Source: Distichodus sexfasciatus (Eukaryota > Chordata > Actinopteri > Characiformes > Distichodontidae). Taken from it: a DNA stretch of 64,000 bases. Below are positions 24,211 to 35,749 of the stretch, piece by piece. The DNA lies in the NCBI GenBank assembly GCA_032718565.1, contig JAVGVS010000017.1, forward strand, positions 4,037,899-4,101,898. Reading direction: 5' to 3'. The notes below the pieces were generated by a model. It was not told where the DNA came from, ran no database searches, and saw only the letters and a program-made list of their open reading frames with translations. The position numbers and the translations under genes were made by a program. Position 1 is the first letter of the stretch. Each line of letters begins with the position of its first letter.

Positions 24211-24215
<5 letters not shown>

Positions 24216-24342
24216 TCAGGACTGGTGTGTGGCGATGAGGTTCCTCAGCTGCTTGACCACGGTTTCGATGAGCTTCTGTCTGTCGCGCTCGTTCTTGCGG
24301 AACTGTGCAAAGACGTTGTTCTTCCGACTCGTGTCCTTCATC
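24216..24342 (-). CDS. exoc6b: exoc6b last coding exon
   Basis: EXOC6B is a Sec15-type subunit of the exocyst, the complex that tethers secretory vesicles to the plasma membrane. This exon gives the C-terminal 41 residues starting MKDTSRKNNVFAQFRKNERD and ending LIATHQS, then TGA at 24216-24218, closely matching vertebrate EXOC6B (and less closely EXOC6). The acceptor is TTTTAAG with a pyrimidine stretch, and the first base (G, 24342) completes a Lys codon begun in the exon at 31480. The ending HQS rather than the EXOC6 type, plus the cyp26b1 neighbour, favours exoc6b over exoc6. The charged helix-forming tail is typical of the family. Confidence 0.95.
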
Positions 24343-24413
24343 CTTAAAACAGAGAGGAAGATAATCAAGATTACATTAAAAAAGGGGAACAATGTTTGCT
24401 TTTTCATTCACAT

Positions 24414-25618
24414 TAGGGTTGGTCGATATGAACTCCAGTCAGAGACAACTAATTGAACATTTTACTTCAATTACAATTAATGAATTTGTTCATTTTTTGT
24501 TTTTTTGGCAAGTTCACTGACGTTTTGTACTGTAAATATGCTCCACTGTTAAAGGAGCTATATGTAAGAAATTTCTTGGCATGTATTTATAAAATGAACT
24601 TAATATGTCACCAGAGATTAAGGAATCATGTTCATGTGAAATACTGATCTCACTGACAAAATTAGTACAACCAGAATATTCACATTTTGGTTGGTTTGTT
24701 TGTTTTGGTTTTGTGTTTCTTCTTGTAGCGCCAACCACCGCTATCAGCCAGTCACGAGGTCAGTAGCATTTCAGCATCCAGGTTGCCAGTTACCACAGAG
24801 CTGCAGCTACAAGCATTCTGGATTACAAATACCTGTCGTTACTAAAACTAAAAGGCCTCGCTATGACTCTCAAAAACATCCTGACCAAAGCAGAAACTAA
24901 ATCAGATGTGTTTGAAAGATGTAGATGGCTGAAAGCGGAGAAGAAATTGAAGACAGATGCCGAAGTGGCTAATTTTCTACTGGACAGTAAGATGTAGCCA
25001 CAGTTGGCTAACTTGTATCACCACTCAACAGTGAGGTAGAGATGAATATTTCAAATATTTTCAACAGTTGAACAACTTTATTCATGCTGGATCATAGATT
25101 GTAGCCCATGTGCAGGTCAGTCATCAAACTGACTGAAGTGTTTGCGAAACAAAAACGGTGACTTGTGATGGCTAACATTAGCATCAAGTTACGCTGAGAC
25201 AGTGTCGTAACAGCGCAAACATTAGCGCGCTAATTATGGCAATACCGAACTTAACATTAGACACTAGATTGGCCAAATATGAGGATCCGCCAACCTATCT
25301 GGCAACCTCGAGTCTGGGGAGGAGGCGGAGGGGAAACAACACGCTACAGTATTTTGAATTTGACCGCAGTTTTGGCCTCAATCTTCCTAATGAAAGAGGG
25401 CATATTTTGTGATTTTTAAATAACAAAAGGAAACCCATACAGATGTCGTTGCAGACCGAACAGAGTGGAGTCATGGGACAACATGTACCGCAGTATGTTT
25501 TAAGGGGTCAGTACACGAACACACACTTGGAAAGCATAAAAATAATAAAACAAGATTACGTCGATTAAAGGTTCTGAACGTAGGTGTTGATTTTCGATTA
25601 ATTGCTCAGGCCTAATCC
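24414..25618. mobile_element. MITE family L, long copy
   Basis: Starts TTAGGGTTGGTCGATATGAA and has an inner terminus TTCGATTAATTGCTCAGGCC near 25598-25616. The second copy (30915-31425) has equivalent ends. Another end-like sequence (TCATATCGTCCAGCCCTAG, 26186-26203) suggests that the 25690-26180 segment, which is GC-rich and starts TGTCACGGGTGGCTGG, inserted later. No transposase is seen. Confidence 0.5.
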
Positions 25619-25687
25619 AGATCCCAAATGAATAAGAATAAGGTACAACGCCGATTCCATCTCTCTGTCGGATGGAAAACAAAAACT

Positions 25688-26185
25688 GTCACGGGTGGCT
25701 GGTGATGTGCCACGTCCTGCTGGAGTCACATGGCCGGGTGGCAGGACAGTCACAGGGGCTGCGCCTGCATAAAGGCCTGGAGAAAGAGAGAGGAACAGAC
25801 CGGAGTTCCGCAGGGGGAGTCCAGATCGAGTTGGGACCACCAGCACAGGGGCGCGAAAGCGGTTCCGCATGGTGCTTCCGCGCACAACTCCCACAGACAC
25901 TTCCGCATGCCGGCTCTGTTCAGCTCGGAGCATCTTGTGCCAGCTACTCCCACTGGTTACCATGGAGATCACTTTTTGTGGAACTGTGTGGAGCTGATGG
26001 TGTGGCTCCGGCCAGTCAACTGGAAATAGACTTTTATTGTGTGCTGCTCTACAAAGACATGCGCTCTTTCATTAGAAAAAGTATCCCAGCATATTTACCG
26101 TAAAACCTGGTCAGTAAACTCAAAACAAAGTTGTATGACGTTTATAATCAAGGTAAACTGTTAAATTTGACATTGATTGGAGGTC
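25688..26185. mobile_element. GC-rich insert, origin unclear
   Basis: A GC-rich island in AT-rich MITE sequence, beginning TGTCACGGGTGGCTGG. It could be a solo LTR or part of another element; no matching end or target duplication was clear. A 143-codon open frame on the plus strand has no recognisable domain and is treated as chance. Confidence 0.3.
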
Positions 26186-26960
26186 ATATCGTCCAGCCCT
26201 AGAGAATCGATTCACTCCAAATCGTTATTGTACAGTTTAGTTCATCACCAAATAACCACGACCTCCAATAACTACTTCCACACCACTAAAATACTGTCAC
26301 GCTTTATAGCAAACCCTTATACTGTCTGTTTAACTCTCCAACCCTTACAGTCACACACACACACACACACACACCCCACTTATCTCCTGCCTGGCTCTGG
26401 GTCATTACATGAGATTACCATCGTCACAGATACGCAGGACAGTGCTGCTGTAGCCGCTGGAATGGCCTGATTACAGACAGACGCCTCTTATCGCCACCAC
26501 GATAGTCATCGCCATCACCCGGCCCTCAATGTTTGCTTTTAGGAGTGTGTGAAAATGTGTGTAGCTGTGCGAGCCTTCAAAAGAGAAGCAGGAAGGCAGA
26601 TGTGTATCTGATGTGATGTTGCTGTAGCAGCGTCAGAGGGAAACGGCGAGCAGTCAGTCTACTCATGTAAAGGCACAGACGCTCTTCAACCAGAAGTTTT
26701 AATCGGAATCGCATCGGAATCAGCTGATAATTGCTGTTTTTTAAGTCACTGGCATTCCGAACGAGGTCTAGATTATTTTCTGCCAAAATTTGATGACGCA
26801 TTTATTGTAGGTTGGACAGGTAGCGCTTGAGATTTTCTACAGCATGTGCCCTCTGTCTCAAAATGTATGGCGGTATTTTGTGCTAAAATTCTGAGCACAA
26901 TCTCTTGCCTTCTCACGCTCAACTCTGCCTGCATGCAGATTTTTTTTAAAACTAACTAAA

Positions 26961-27572
26961 TGTGACTCTGCACGGCAAGACCAGTCGCTTGTCGCAACGG
27001 AGGTTTTGGAAAAAATTTTGGATTTTTTGTTTTTAGTGTTTTGAAACAGTGGAAGGTCTATACTGTACTGTTGTGAATAAATTTCGCTGAAAAACTTACC
27101 CTTTTCATCCTAAAAACGCGACTTTCTTGAGGTGAGGAATTCAATTCCAGCAGAATGTTAAAAGTTTCTGTTTTGACCGCTCTACTTCAATATTTACGGT
27201 AAATCCACTGGTTGACTAGCGTGAAGATATTTCTCCGGAATCCATCTTCGTCTCCCGAGTTCAGTTAACCTAACGCAGGTAGGCTATCCGTGTGGCTGTG
27301 AATGCAGCGTAGGCTACCGTAAATACGAACGTAGCCGCGACCGCACCAAGCGTCTGTGAGTGCTACGCCGATAGTCAACTTCAAAGACAGATTTCTCCGT
27401 TTCTCACTTGGCGTGACAGGAGAAACCCGACTCCTTTGAATGTTGATATCTCAGTCATATGTCGTCCGATTCATTCGATCTAAGTATCGTGATTTATGCC
27501 CTTTCATGAAAACATCATAACTCAATTTTGAAAATTTGCGACAAGCGACTGGTTTTGCCGTGGTGGGTCACA
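26961..27572. mobile_element. MITE family F, copy 1
   Basis: The termini TGTGACTCTGCACGGCAAGA and (inverse) TGCCGTGGTGGGTCACA bound 612 bp that is highly similar to 42840-43486. The inverted ends extend for about 35 bp, including CCAGTCGCTTGTCGCA. No coding capacity. Confidence 0.85.
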
Positions 27573-28239
27573 TATTTGCTGCAATCACTGGTCACCTTCT
27601 AACTAACTTTATCTGCACAAATTATTGCAAGTATTGCACAGACTCTAGTTCTCCTCTGCTGTTACAACATCTGCACATACTTGATTCAACTTGAATGTTT
27701 GTCAGACCTTTTACGAGACACAGTTTCGTTAACAGACTGTCTGTCTAAAATGTTTCATATTGAAACTGTTACTGACCTCATAGACATTCAGTGTAAAAGA
27801 CAAGTCAAGACCATAACTGTAGGCTGAGTACCGCATCCTAATCGTCTCTGTCTACTTCTAGTTTAAAGTATATAGTTTACATCCTATTTATATATTGCTT
27901 ATTCTTTGTGCCTCATTTGTTCTTTGTTGTTTGCACTGTGAAAGCTGGAGCCACGTCGTCTCGTCTCTCTGTGTACTTGTACAGTATGTAGCAGAGATGA
28001 CGGTAAAGTTTACTCTGACTTTGACTTTTGACTTTGAATATTCTGTCATCCTGCCGTTTCCCGTAGTACTTCAAGCATGGACGTGCTTGAGAAAATCCTG
28101 GGCGGTCGGAATCTGTGCAAAACGCAGGACTTCTCTGTGTACAACAAACGTGATTATGAAGAAAAAGAAGGCACTTATGAGAAGCTTCTTATAGCTTGAT
28201 GCAAGGGCCTAACAGCAACACTGCACGCACATGCCGACA

Positions 28240-28765
28240 TGGTGACGTCGGTGGACAACCGAACTTTACAGATGTTAAGTAATTACAAGGTGCGCTACCG
28301 TGGCTCCACTGCCGTCTCTTCTCTCTGTGCCGTTTCCTCTCGACCCACTGCTTCATTTAATGTCCCGCCTACAAGAGTCTTTGATTGGCTATACGTCACA
28401 CAAGTAGTAGCCAATCAGCACTGAAGCCTTGCTGTCACTCACACCACACTCACACACGAGTGCAGCGTGAAGCTCCGAGAAGGAGATGAGGTGAGAGGAG
28501 AGTTTCAGCTGAGCTTGGTGTTTGTAAAATTCAAAATTTTGACAGAAATTTTGCATATCAATTCTAAATATCGGTGATCGGTCCCGTTAACTATCAAACA
28601 TCAGTATCGATGTACAAACTTCAGCTTTGTAAAACTCTACATTCTGATTTCATTTATTTATTTTTTGCAGATCGGTTCCAAATATCAGTTATCGTCCCCG
28701 TTAACTAGCAACAATCGGTATCATCATCGGCCCTGAAAAACCAATATCGGTCGAGCTCTATTACA
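28240..28765 (-). mobile_element. MITE family J, reverse copy
   Basis: Shares TAATTACAAGGTGCGCTACC and the CCAATCAGCAC segment with the copy at 61763 (opposite strand) and ends CAATATCGGTCGAGCTCTA. A partial copy lies at 29330-29615. Confidence 0.65.
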
Positions 28766-29164
28766 GACGTCCTGTGGTAAAATGACATTTCCCCACGTCC
28801 TCATGTAAAACTAACCCTGTCTGAATAGTACTCAAGTCCTTAAAGATGCGCCGTTGGTTACGACACTCATCCATACGTGTGCTCGTTTTTAAAATCAAAT
28901 ATTTCTCTGATTAAGTCGAGGATTAATCAACTCTCCAACACACTGGTGTTATTAACGTGATAATGGAAGTACAGACCTCGTTGATGCTACCTCTCTATTT
29001 GTCCACTGCTCTCCAACACACACACACACACACAGCGTCTGCCTCGCCTGCACTCCGCTAACTCGTGCCAGCACAAAACAAGGTTGAGTAATAGCGATTG
29101 CTTTCACTGAGCCCGAGGACAGCGAGGGTCAGGCCAGGGTAAGTGCAGCTCAAATGGGATCAGG

Positions 29165-29220
29165 CTGGAGTGTGTGTGTGTGTGTGTCAGGAAGTGTGTG
29201 TGTGTGTGAGTGAGTGTGTG
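29165..29220. repeat. interrupted TG microsatellite
   Basis: Two TG runs separated by CAGGAAG. Confidence 0.9.
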
Positions 29221-30264
29221 TTCCACAGGGAACAGAGAAAGTGTAATCTTCTCAGAGAGTGATCCTGATGGAGTCTAGTTCAGGGCAAGGTATTTCCAGT
29301 CATTCTAGTTAGGGGTGTAACGATACATCAACCTTCATCCATATATTCTCGGTGCTTCACACTGCGCCCGTGTGCGAGTGTGGTGTGAGTGACAACAAGG
29401 CTTCAGCGTAGATGGCCTGCTACTCGCGTGACGTACAGCCAATCGGAGACTGTTGTGGGTGGGACATTAAACGAAGCAGCGAGTCGAGAGCAAACAGCAC
29501 AGAGAGAAGAGACGGCAGTGGAGCCACAGTGGCGCACCTTGTAATTACTTAATATCGGTGATGGTCAAAATTAAACACAGATACTGATAATCGGCAAAAT
29601 GCCTAACATCGGCCGCTTAGCAGAGTTTGTGATTGTCTGTTGAATCAAAATAATATTGTGTTTTAGTTCACAAGTGCCACAATAAACACATGGGGAATCG
29701 GGATTCAGGACGGCACACAGTTTAGGGCAAACAATAAAGAGCAATCATGCACACCCGCACGTTAGAGGTCATATTTCTAAAAACATTACTGCATGCCACT
29801 CACAAACACACACTATGTAGTGTACTCACGCTCGCGAAATCCTGCTTATACACAGCAGAGGAAACAGTTTTTGTGTGTGTGATGAGAGAGAGAGAGAGAG
29901 AGAGAGGGCAAACGGGAGTCAGACAGGGCAGATGATGGAAGGCAGATGAGGACACGTGTGGTGGGATTTATGCACAAATGGAACAGGGCTGTTTACATTT
30001 ACAACATTCCATTTTCTATTTCCTAATTACAGGGAGCAACTCGGGGTTAATCAGGGCCTTGTTCTGAGGCCCCTACGGTGGTTCTGAGGAGGGGCGACTA
30101 AACGAAAATGAAATAAAATCGAGATTCACAGTCTCTAATCTACGTAATCGCGTCCACGCTGGTCACTTTGAATATTTTGGAAATTCTGTTCCCCACTGGG
30201 TATTAAATCCCTTAAACACACTATAGAGTATATCAGTTTTTTGTTTCCCTTTGCTGGTTTAACG

Positions 30265-30625
30265 GGCGGCACGGTGGCGCAGTGGTTAGCGCCGCCGCTT
30301 TACAGCGAGAAGATCCTGGGTTTGATTCCCGGGGTCAGCTGTAGGTCCCTTCTGTGTGGCGTTTGCGTGCTCTCACTGTGTTCGTGTGAGTTTTCTCCGG
30401 GTGCTCCGGTTTCCTCTAAAAGCATGCGCTGTAGGTTAACTGGCGACTCTAAATTGGCCCTGTAAGGTATGAATGTGAGGGTGACTGCGTGTGTTTGTGT
30501 GCCCTGCCGTGTGCTGGCGCCCGCTCAGGGTTGGTCCCCGCCTCACGCCCGTAGTTCTCGGGATAGGCTCAGGTCCCCGCACGACTCCGATTGGGATTCA
30601 GCGGTTCAGATAATCACTGACTGAC
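30265..30625 (+). mobile_element. SINE family C
   Basis: GGGCGGCACGGTGGCGCAGT head, B box GGTTTGATTCCC, and body with GTTAACTGGCGACTCTAAAT, parallel to the copy at 22206. Confidence 0.85.
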
Positions 30626-30914
30626 AAAACCACTATTATTTGTGTTAACCTTTAACCTTTTAGTTATTTTTGAAGTTAAATCTGAGGCGGTTTTAATCAC
30701 ACATTTCCTGTGTCTCCCAGAGATAACAAGGAAGGGAGTTTGCTGACGTATGGCTCAACGTTGGGCGGGAAATGACAACGATCGGTGAAACAATTGTGCA
30801 AAAGTTGTGGGAATTAGTCAAAATTGCAAGGTTGCGATGAATTTGCGGGGTTGAATTATTAAGACCACTACGTTGCTGCCAAAAAACAAATACATTGCAT
30901 AGTTACAAGTTCTA

Positions 30915-31425
30915 AAAGGCTGGCCGATATGAGCTCAAATCAGTACCGCGATTATTTGAACATTTTACCTCGATGACGATTAATGAACAATTAAAAGTGA
31001 GTCATTATGAACTATTTGTCATTGTGAACACACCACACCACACCACACAGTGCACCACAACCAAATGTGACCTCTGCATTTAACCCATCTGTGAAGGAGC
31101 AGTGGGCAGCTAACATGGGGACCAGTGCTTGGGGCGGTGGAACCTCAGTGGTACCACTACTGGTGTGGGATTTGAACCGGCGCTGTGCTGTGTTCACAAT
31201 GACAAATAATCACTCACTTTCACTTTTTAAATATCTGAAAGAAAACACACAGATGTTGTGGCAAATGGGATGGTGCGAGTCACATGACAATATAGTATGT
31301 TTTTAAGAAAACAGAACATGAAGTGTTAACAGGATTTCAAAAATAATTGAAAGAATTTAAAAAATGGCCCGGGAAGTTCGGAATGTTGGATCTGGATTCA
31401 TTCTCGATTAACTGTCTGGCCCTTT
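30915..31425. mobile_element. MITE family L with a SINE A insertion
   Basis: Left end GGCTGGCCGATATGAGCTCA and right end TCGATTAACTGTCTGGCCC. The middle (30997-31228) is a rearranged SINE A. Confidence 0.65.
30997..31228. mobile_element. SINE family A with both ends carrying the 3' tail (palindromic)
   Basis: It starts with the reverse tail (GTGAGTCATTATGAAC...TTTGTCATTGTGAACACA) and, after the body and reverse B box (GGATTTGAACC), ends with the forward tail (GTGTTCACAATGACAAATAATCACTCAC). Confidence 0.8.
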
Positions 31426-31479
31426 TTCTTAGGTCCAGTGCGGATTTTCATGTTGTGTGTGTGTGTGTGTGTGACTCAC

Positions 31480-31592
31480 TTCTCCAAAAGGGCGAGGGCA
31501 GTGTGAGGGTTGACCCTCAGGTACTTGCACGTTGGGCGTCCGTAATCAGCCAGGTACGTAGACCAGTCCCACTGAGTAAAGAGATCCAACAG
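31480..31592 (-). CDS. exoc6b: exoc6b penultimate coding exon
   Basis: This exon encodes 37 full codons, LLDLFTQWDWSTYLADYG then RPTCKYLRVNPHTALALLE, and the first two bases of a Lys codon. The WDWSTYLADYG and KYLRVNP blocks are signatures of the Sec15/EXOC6 C-terminal helical domain, the part used for Rab GTPase binding in Sec15 proteins. The acceptor is CTCCAG at the right and the donor AA/GTGAGT at 31474-31479. It joins in phase to the exon at 59427 (ending DLRQ) and to the exon at 24342 (MKDTS). Length and phase fit with no indel. It lies next to a TG run at 31455-31472. Confidence 0.96.
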
Positions 31593-31769
31593 CTGGAGAA
31601 GAGAGAGGATGAGAGAGAGTTAGACAGAAAGAGAGACAGAGAAAATACAGAAAGAGTAGGAAAACGAGATCGTTAAAGTCGATCACAACAGTTGAAGTTG
31701 AAGTTGAGTTTAACGCCATCGGTCTCTTATTGCAGTCAGGAGTTCAGCTGACTTTAGCCAGTGTTACGT

Positions 31770-32030
31770 AAGTGAATGGCAGCCTCTTAAACGAGATTAC
31801 TGCCGAGCCACAGGAGAGAGGAACATGACAAAGCAGCGGATTAGAGCAGAATGGAGGCAAGTTAAAGAGAGCACAGCCATTTACACCCTTTTCACCCCGC
31901 CACTCTCGGGGGCTTCTGGTCTGCCCGTGACCCAGGTCCTGACCCGGTAATGACCCCCGATCGACCCGCGGGATGTTTACCGAGCCGCCGGGGCCCCCTT
32001 CCAAAAAAACCTGCTGTGTTCAGCACACCG
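31770..32030. promoter_or_regulatory. repeat-poor island containing the DR5 site
   Basis: Non-repetitive, mixed-composition sequence around the DR5 element, between exon-flanking DNA and a CT/CA microsatellite (32070-32100). It is a candidate intronic enhancer by composition and motif only. Confidence 0.4.
31928..31956 (-). promoter_or_regulatory. candidate retinoic-acid response element (DR5) with a third half-site
   Basis: The plus strand has TGACCC at 31928-31933, 31940-31945 and 31951-31956. The last two are separated by exactly five bases, so the minus strand reads GGGTCA, 5 bp, GGGTCA: a perfect match to the DR5 RAR/RXR consensus. It lies in the exoc6b intron, 336 bp upstream of an exon and about 28.6 kb upstream of the cyp26b1 ATG. 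Confidence 0.55.
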
Positions 32031-32068
32031 TCCCTATCAACAAACCAGCGCATTCCACACAGGAACAT

Positions 32069-32100
<32 letters not shown>

Positions 32101-32220
32101 GGGTCGATAAAGAGCTGTTATCAGATGTATAGACAAACAGAACGGTTCATCTCCCAAAACACTGGACCTCATTTACAGTTTCTTATACCAGTTCTTAAGA
32201 AAGCTGAGATGTTTAAATAG

Positions 32221-32466
32221 TAGTACTGCACGATTCTGAGAATCTCACGATTCGATTCAGGTTTTCGAGCTGACGATACAGTGTGGACGTGCATGTGGAC
32301 TCGGCTGCAAAGCATCTATAGGATGGGCGAGCTGACCTCGTGTCGGGGAAAAAGCTAACTAACGCCATTACTTTAGTTGAAAAATATGAATTGATTTTTT
32401 TGGAATGCATGAATCAATTTTCAATTGACAGAATCATGATTCGATACGATTTTATTTGCACAACCC
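32221..32466. mobile_element. MITE-like repeat with GCACGATTC/CGTGC-type ends
   Basis: Starts TACTGCACGATTCTGAGAAT and ends with inverted wording (AATCATGATTCGATACGATT...TGCACAACCCTAAG). The flanking 32160-32220 and 32590-32700 belong to another dispersed repeat (CAAATAAGATTGGTGAACGTC). Confidence 0.55.
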
Positions 32467-33157
32467 TAAGAAATAGTATAATAATATTAAGCATAACATA
32501 GCATTATGTAGAATTGAAGAAATATGGACAGTTTCATATCACAACATTAATATTATGAAGAAAACCCAAAAAGCTAATGTTTTTAGCATTTGTAGATCCT
32601 ATTTGGACCTACGAACAGATCTCAAATAAGATTGGTGAACGTCACAACTGTCGGGAACACTGCGCAAGTGACTTTTAAACGCCAACTTCTTAAGAACGGC
32701 TGGTGAATGAGAACGTTTTGTTTGTGTGAACATAAATGACTCCATCACTCTCTCTCTGACTGAGTGCACAGAATAGAAACACTGAGGAAAGCCATTTGTT
32801 CTCACGATACCACTTCCAACACACACACACACACACTCAAAAACACAGGCACACGCATGTCCTGGTACGGCACCAGATAAGACGCCATGCGCGATAAGCC
32901 AAGAGATTTTGCATGTGTATCTCTTTTGGATGTCTTTCTTCTGACTCGCTCTGCGCATCCCGTGCGCAAGACGGAAAAGGGAGGAAGACAAGGTGAGGAG
33001 AAGGAGGAAGAAGAAGAAGAAGAAGGAGGAGGCCAGGCTCGGCTGCTGCCATCCGTAACCCACGAGCACGCGCACAAAAACACGGGCGTGTGCATTCCAT
33101 ACGGCGCGGCCTGGTTCGTCACACGCGTTCGTGACCCGGCTTTCACCTCTCCGCTCC

Positions 33158-33158
<1 letters not shown>

Positions 33159-33198
<40 letters not shown>
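33159..33198. repeat. CT microsatellite
   Basis: About 20 CT units, followed by further CT-rich DNA to 33222. Confidence 0.95.
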
Positions 33199-33201
<3 letters not shown>

Positions 33202-33524
33202 TCACCTCTCCGTCTCTCTCTCGCGCGCTCACCTCAGCGTGACCCTGCGGCGGCGGTGGCGGCGTTGATGGCCTGCGCTCGTCGCTGGCTGAACAAACAG
33301 GGGGCCGAGTGCGGAATTGATTTCCTCTCATTCTTCCCAAAAGAAGAATGATTAGTATGTTGAGGGGGGTGGGGGGGTGGATGCCAGAAACGAAAGAAAG
33401 AGGGGGTAAAAAACAGGGGGTGGGGGGTGGGGGGAAGTGACGCTGCACACTGAAGTGTTGACCTTGTTTTCCTCGTGCCCCTGTTCTCACCCCGAACTCG
33501 CCTCCTCCTCTCGTTCTCCCCGAA

Positions 33525-33780
33525 GCCAGGGTTTGGATAAGGTCTCCTAATGGTTATTCCGACTGCTGTATTTATTTGTTTGGAACGCGGTGGGAATTAC
33601 TATTCTCGTTAATAGTGTTGGAGGAAGAGGAGGAAGAAGTGGGGGGGTGAACTGTGCCGGTGTTTTTTATTTTCCCAGACTTGTTGCTCTTTCGCCGGCG
33701 CTTTGAAGACAGCCGATTGGATTTGCGGCTTAACTGATGTTATAAATCAAGCGACGCTTTCTGGGAATTTTTTTTTTTTT
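33525..33780. promoter_or_regulatory. candidate conserved non-coding island
   Basis: Unique sequence with words such as GGTCTCCTAATGGTTATTCC and GACAGCCGATTGGATTTGCG (an inverted CCAAT-like core), flanked by G-rich simple sequence. Function is inferred only from composition. Confidence 0.3.
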
Positions 33781-34056
33781 AACGGTTTACATAACGACTA
33801 CCTGAGGTCCTGTAACATAATAGCCACCCACACAAAGGGCTACAGCCTGGCTCGAGAGTAACCCACTTGATGATGCTCAAATGTCCGGGACGTCTCGAAA
33901 GCGGCAGTGGCAGGTGCATGCTCTTCCTATACACGCGTGTCGTTTGGTCATTCGTATTCAAAGTGACACCAAACTCGGCAGTGTTTATTTTCAAAGTCAA
34001 AATGAAAAAAATAAAAATGTCATTTTGTGTTCAAATATAAAACTGGGAAATACATA

Positions 34057-35325
34057 CTAACGTTGCACCGATCCAACTTTTTCAGTTCTGATACCGATGC
34101 TGACACTTGGGCTCGGGTATCGTTCGATACCGAGTACTGATCCAATAGGTTTTTAACCTTTACACCGCTGAGAGAATTTGGGTGTTTTTCTGTACCTTTT
34201 TTTAGGCTTATTCTAGTGTGTGTGTAGATGTTAGCCATACATGCTTTATGTTGTTGTGTTCAGAATGTCCTGCACTACTACAAATATAGTTTGATGTGTA
34301 AACGCTGATACAGTCTTAAAATCAGTCCATTTCTGATGGAAAATGACTTGCGTCTGTAGGACATTTTACCTTTTCAGCTTAATGGAGTATAAAGGTGCAG
34401 GAACTGTAGATATAACTACTAGAAATAGTAAGAACAGTGTCTGTTTTAATGGTTTGCGGAGTTTTTATTATGTAGGGATATTCTATGGCTTAGTATCATG
34501 AAGAAAAATAAGGTTAGTGCCATGCGGAATTCATCTGGATATACCCCAAAAAAACGATAACAAATTATTTATTTTTTACTCTAACATTATAGAATGTAAA
34601 AAATATTTTCTGATCAATTGAAAATGAAGAAATACTTAAGTTGGTGGCGTAACGGTAGGGTGTTCGCCCCGTGATCAGAAGGACTGGTAAAAATGCCCAC
34701 TGCTCTTTCACGGATGGGTTGAATTCAGAAGTCACATTTCGTTGTGGTGCAGTTCGGTGTGCTGTGGTGTGTTCACGATGACAAATTTTCAATTTTTGAA
34801 ATGATGGCGTTCCACATGAGACTCGTTTGGCGTGATGGCGTTCCACACAATAAGGCAACGAGCGCACGTCTCGGAATAAACACTGAAAACATCGTGTGAA
34901 CGGCCGTGTTGTTAGTTATCAGCTAAAATATACGTTTTGTTTGTAGTAAATGGGAAGATGTAGCTGAACTGGAGCGCTTTAGTGAATGTTAAACATCCCT
35001 CTGTGAGACGCGCGTGCACACAGTGAGGATTGCGAGCGAGAGCTGGCGTTGTTAAAGAAAATTAAACAGTATAATCGCATGATTTGCTTCTGGGGTGGTA
35101 GTGTGTTGTGTTGCTTGTTCTGCTCACTGTCATATCAATCTGTAGGAATTAGTGTGAATGTCGAACAGTAAACCAGCTTTACCGCAGTGCCACTTCCCAA
35201 CTGTACAAGTGCACATGTACAGACCGGCTCCACAGATCAGCCCAATGCCACCGATACCCGATCCAGCTGTTTGGGTCGTTATCGGAGCGATATCTGATCC
35301 ACACATGGGATCAGTGCATCCCTAA
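34057..35325. mobile_element. MITE family D, long copy with an inserted SINE A
   Basis: The left end GTTGCACCGATCCAACTTTTTC and right end CATGGGATCAGTGCATCCCTAAT are inverted. SINE A (34639-34790) sits inside. The shared interior core is at about 34905-35000. Confidence 0.75.
34639..34790 (+). mobile_element. SINE family A, internally deleted
   Basis: Head GTTGGTGGCGTAACGGTAGG and tail GTGTTCACGATGACAAAT are present; the B-box region is deleted (GATCAGAAGGACTGGTAAAA). Confidence 0.85.
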
Positions 35326-35749
35326 TTAAAACACAACTCACTCCTAAGAATGGTCAGCTTGGCAGTAAGACGGTTACTCTTCTTCATCTGTTGTTTTTGC
35401 ACTTTAATTATTTTTACAGTCACCTCCATGTAACGATCACAACACTTGCATTCGCTACAACAAGTGGAACGTGAGTGTGTGTACTCTGCATTTTTCCCTT
35501 TTCTATTCGAGTGCAAAATGACTCATTATCGGTTTTTCATTTCGGGTTTGGAAACAAACTTTGAAAAACTATTTTAGTATTCTGGGTTTAGGTTTCACTT
35601 CGACCAACGTAAGAACAAATGACACACAGATTATACTCCTTCACCCGTCTCCTCATATCCATCTCACGTCTAATATTCAGTCACCCCATTCGTACCCATT
35701 TAAGCCCGTGCTCTCCGGCTTATTAATCTCAAACTCACTCGACCCATCC

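Larger units (their letters stand above)
22865..24215 (-). other. exoc6b: exoc6b 3' UTR (predicted)
   Basis: This runs from the stop codon to the first AATAAA cluster. In the mRNA sense it starts with GTGCA and then 18 GU repeats (24175-24210). Further along are an AG-rich stretch (reverse of the CT run at 23067-23097) and GU runs near 23237. The extent is predicted from signals only. Confidence 0.5.
24343..31479 (-). other. exoc6b: exoc6b last intron
   Basis: A GT-AG intron of about 7.1 kb, largely filled with MITEs and SINEs (family L at 24414, F at 26961, J at 28240, C at 30265, L with A at 30915). No nested gene is recognised. Confidence 0.85.

Noticed and set aside
25672..26103. 143-codon open frame as a gene
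   Set aside because: It lies in a GC-rich insert within MITE sequence, with no domain recognised.
32599..33146. Overlapping minus-strand open frames around 33000
   Set aside because: Driven by GA/CT-rich simple sequence (poly-Ser, poly-Leu, poly-Phe translations).
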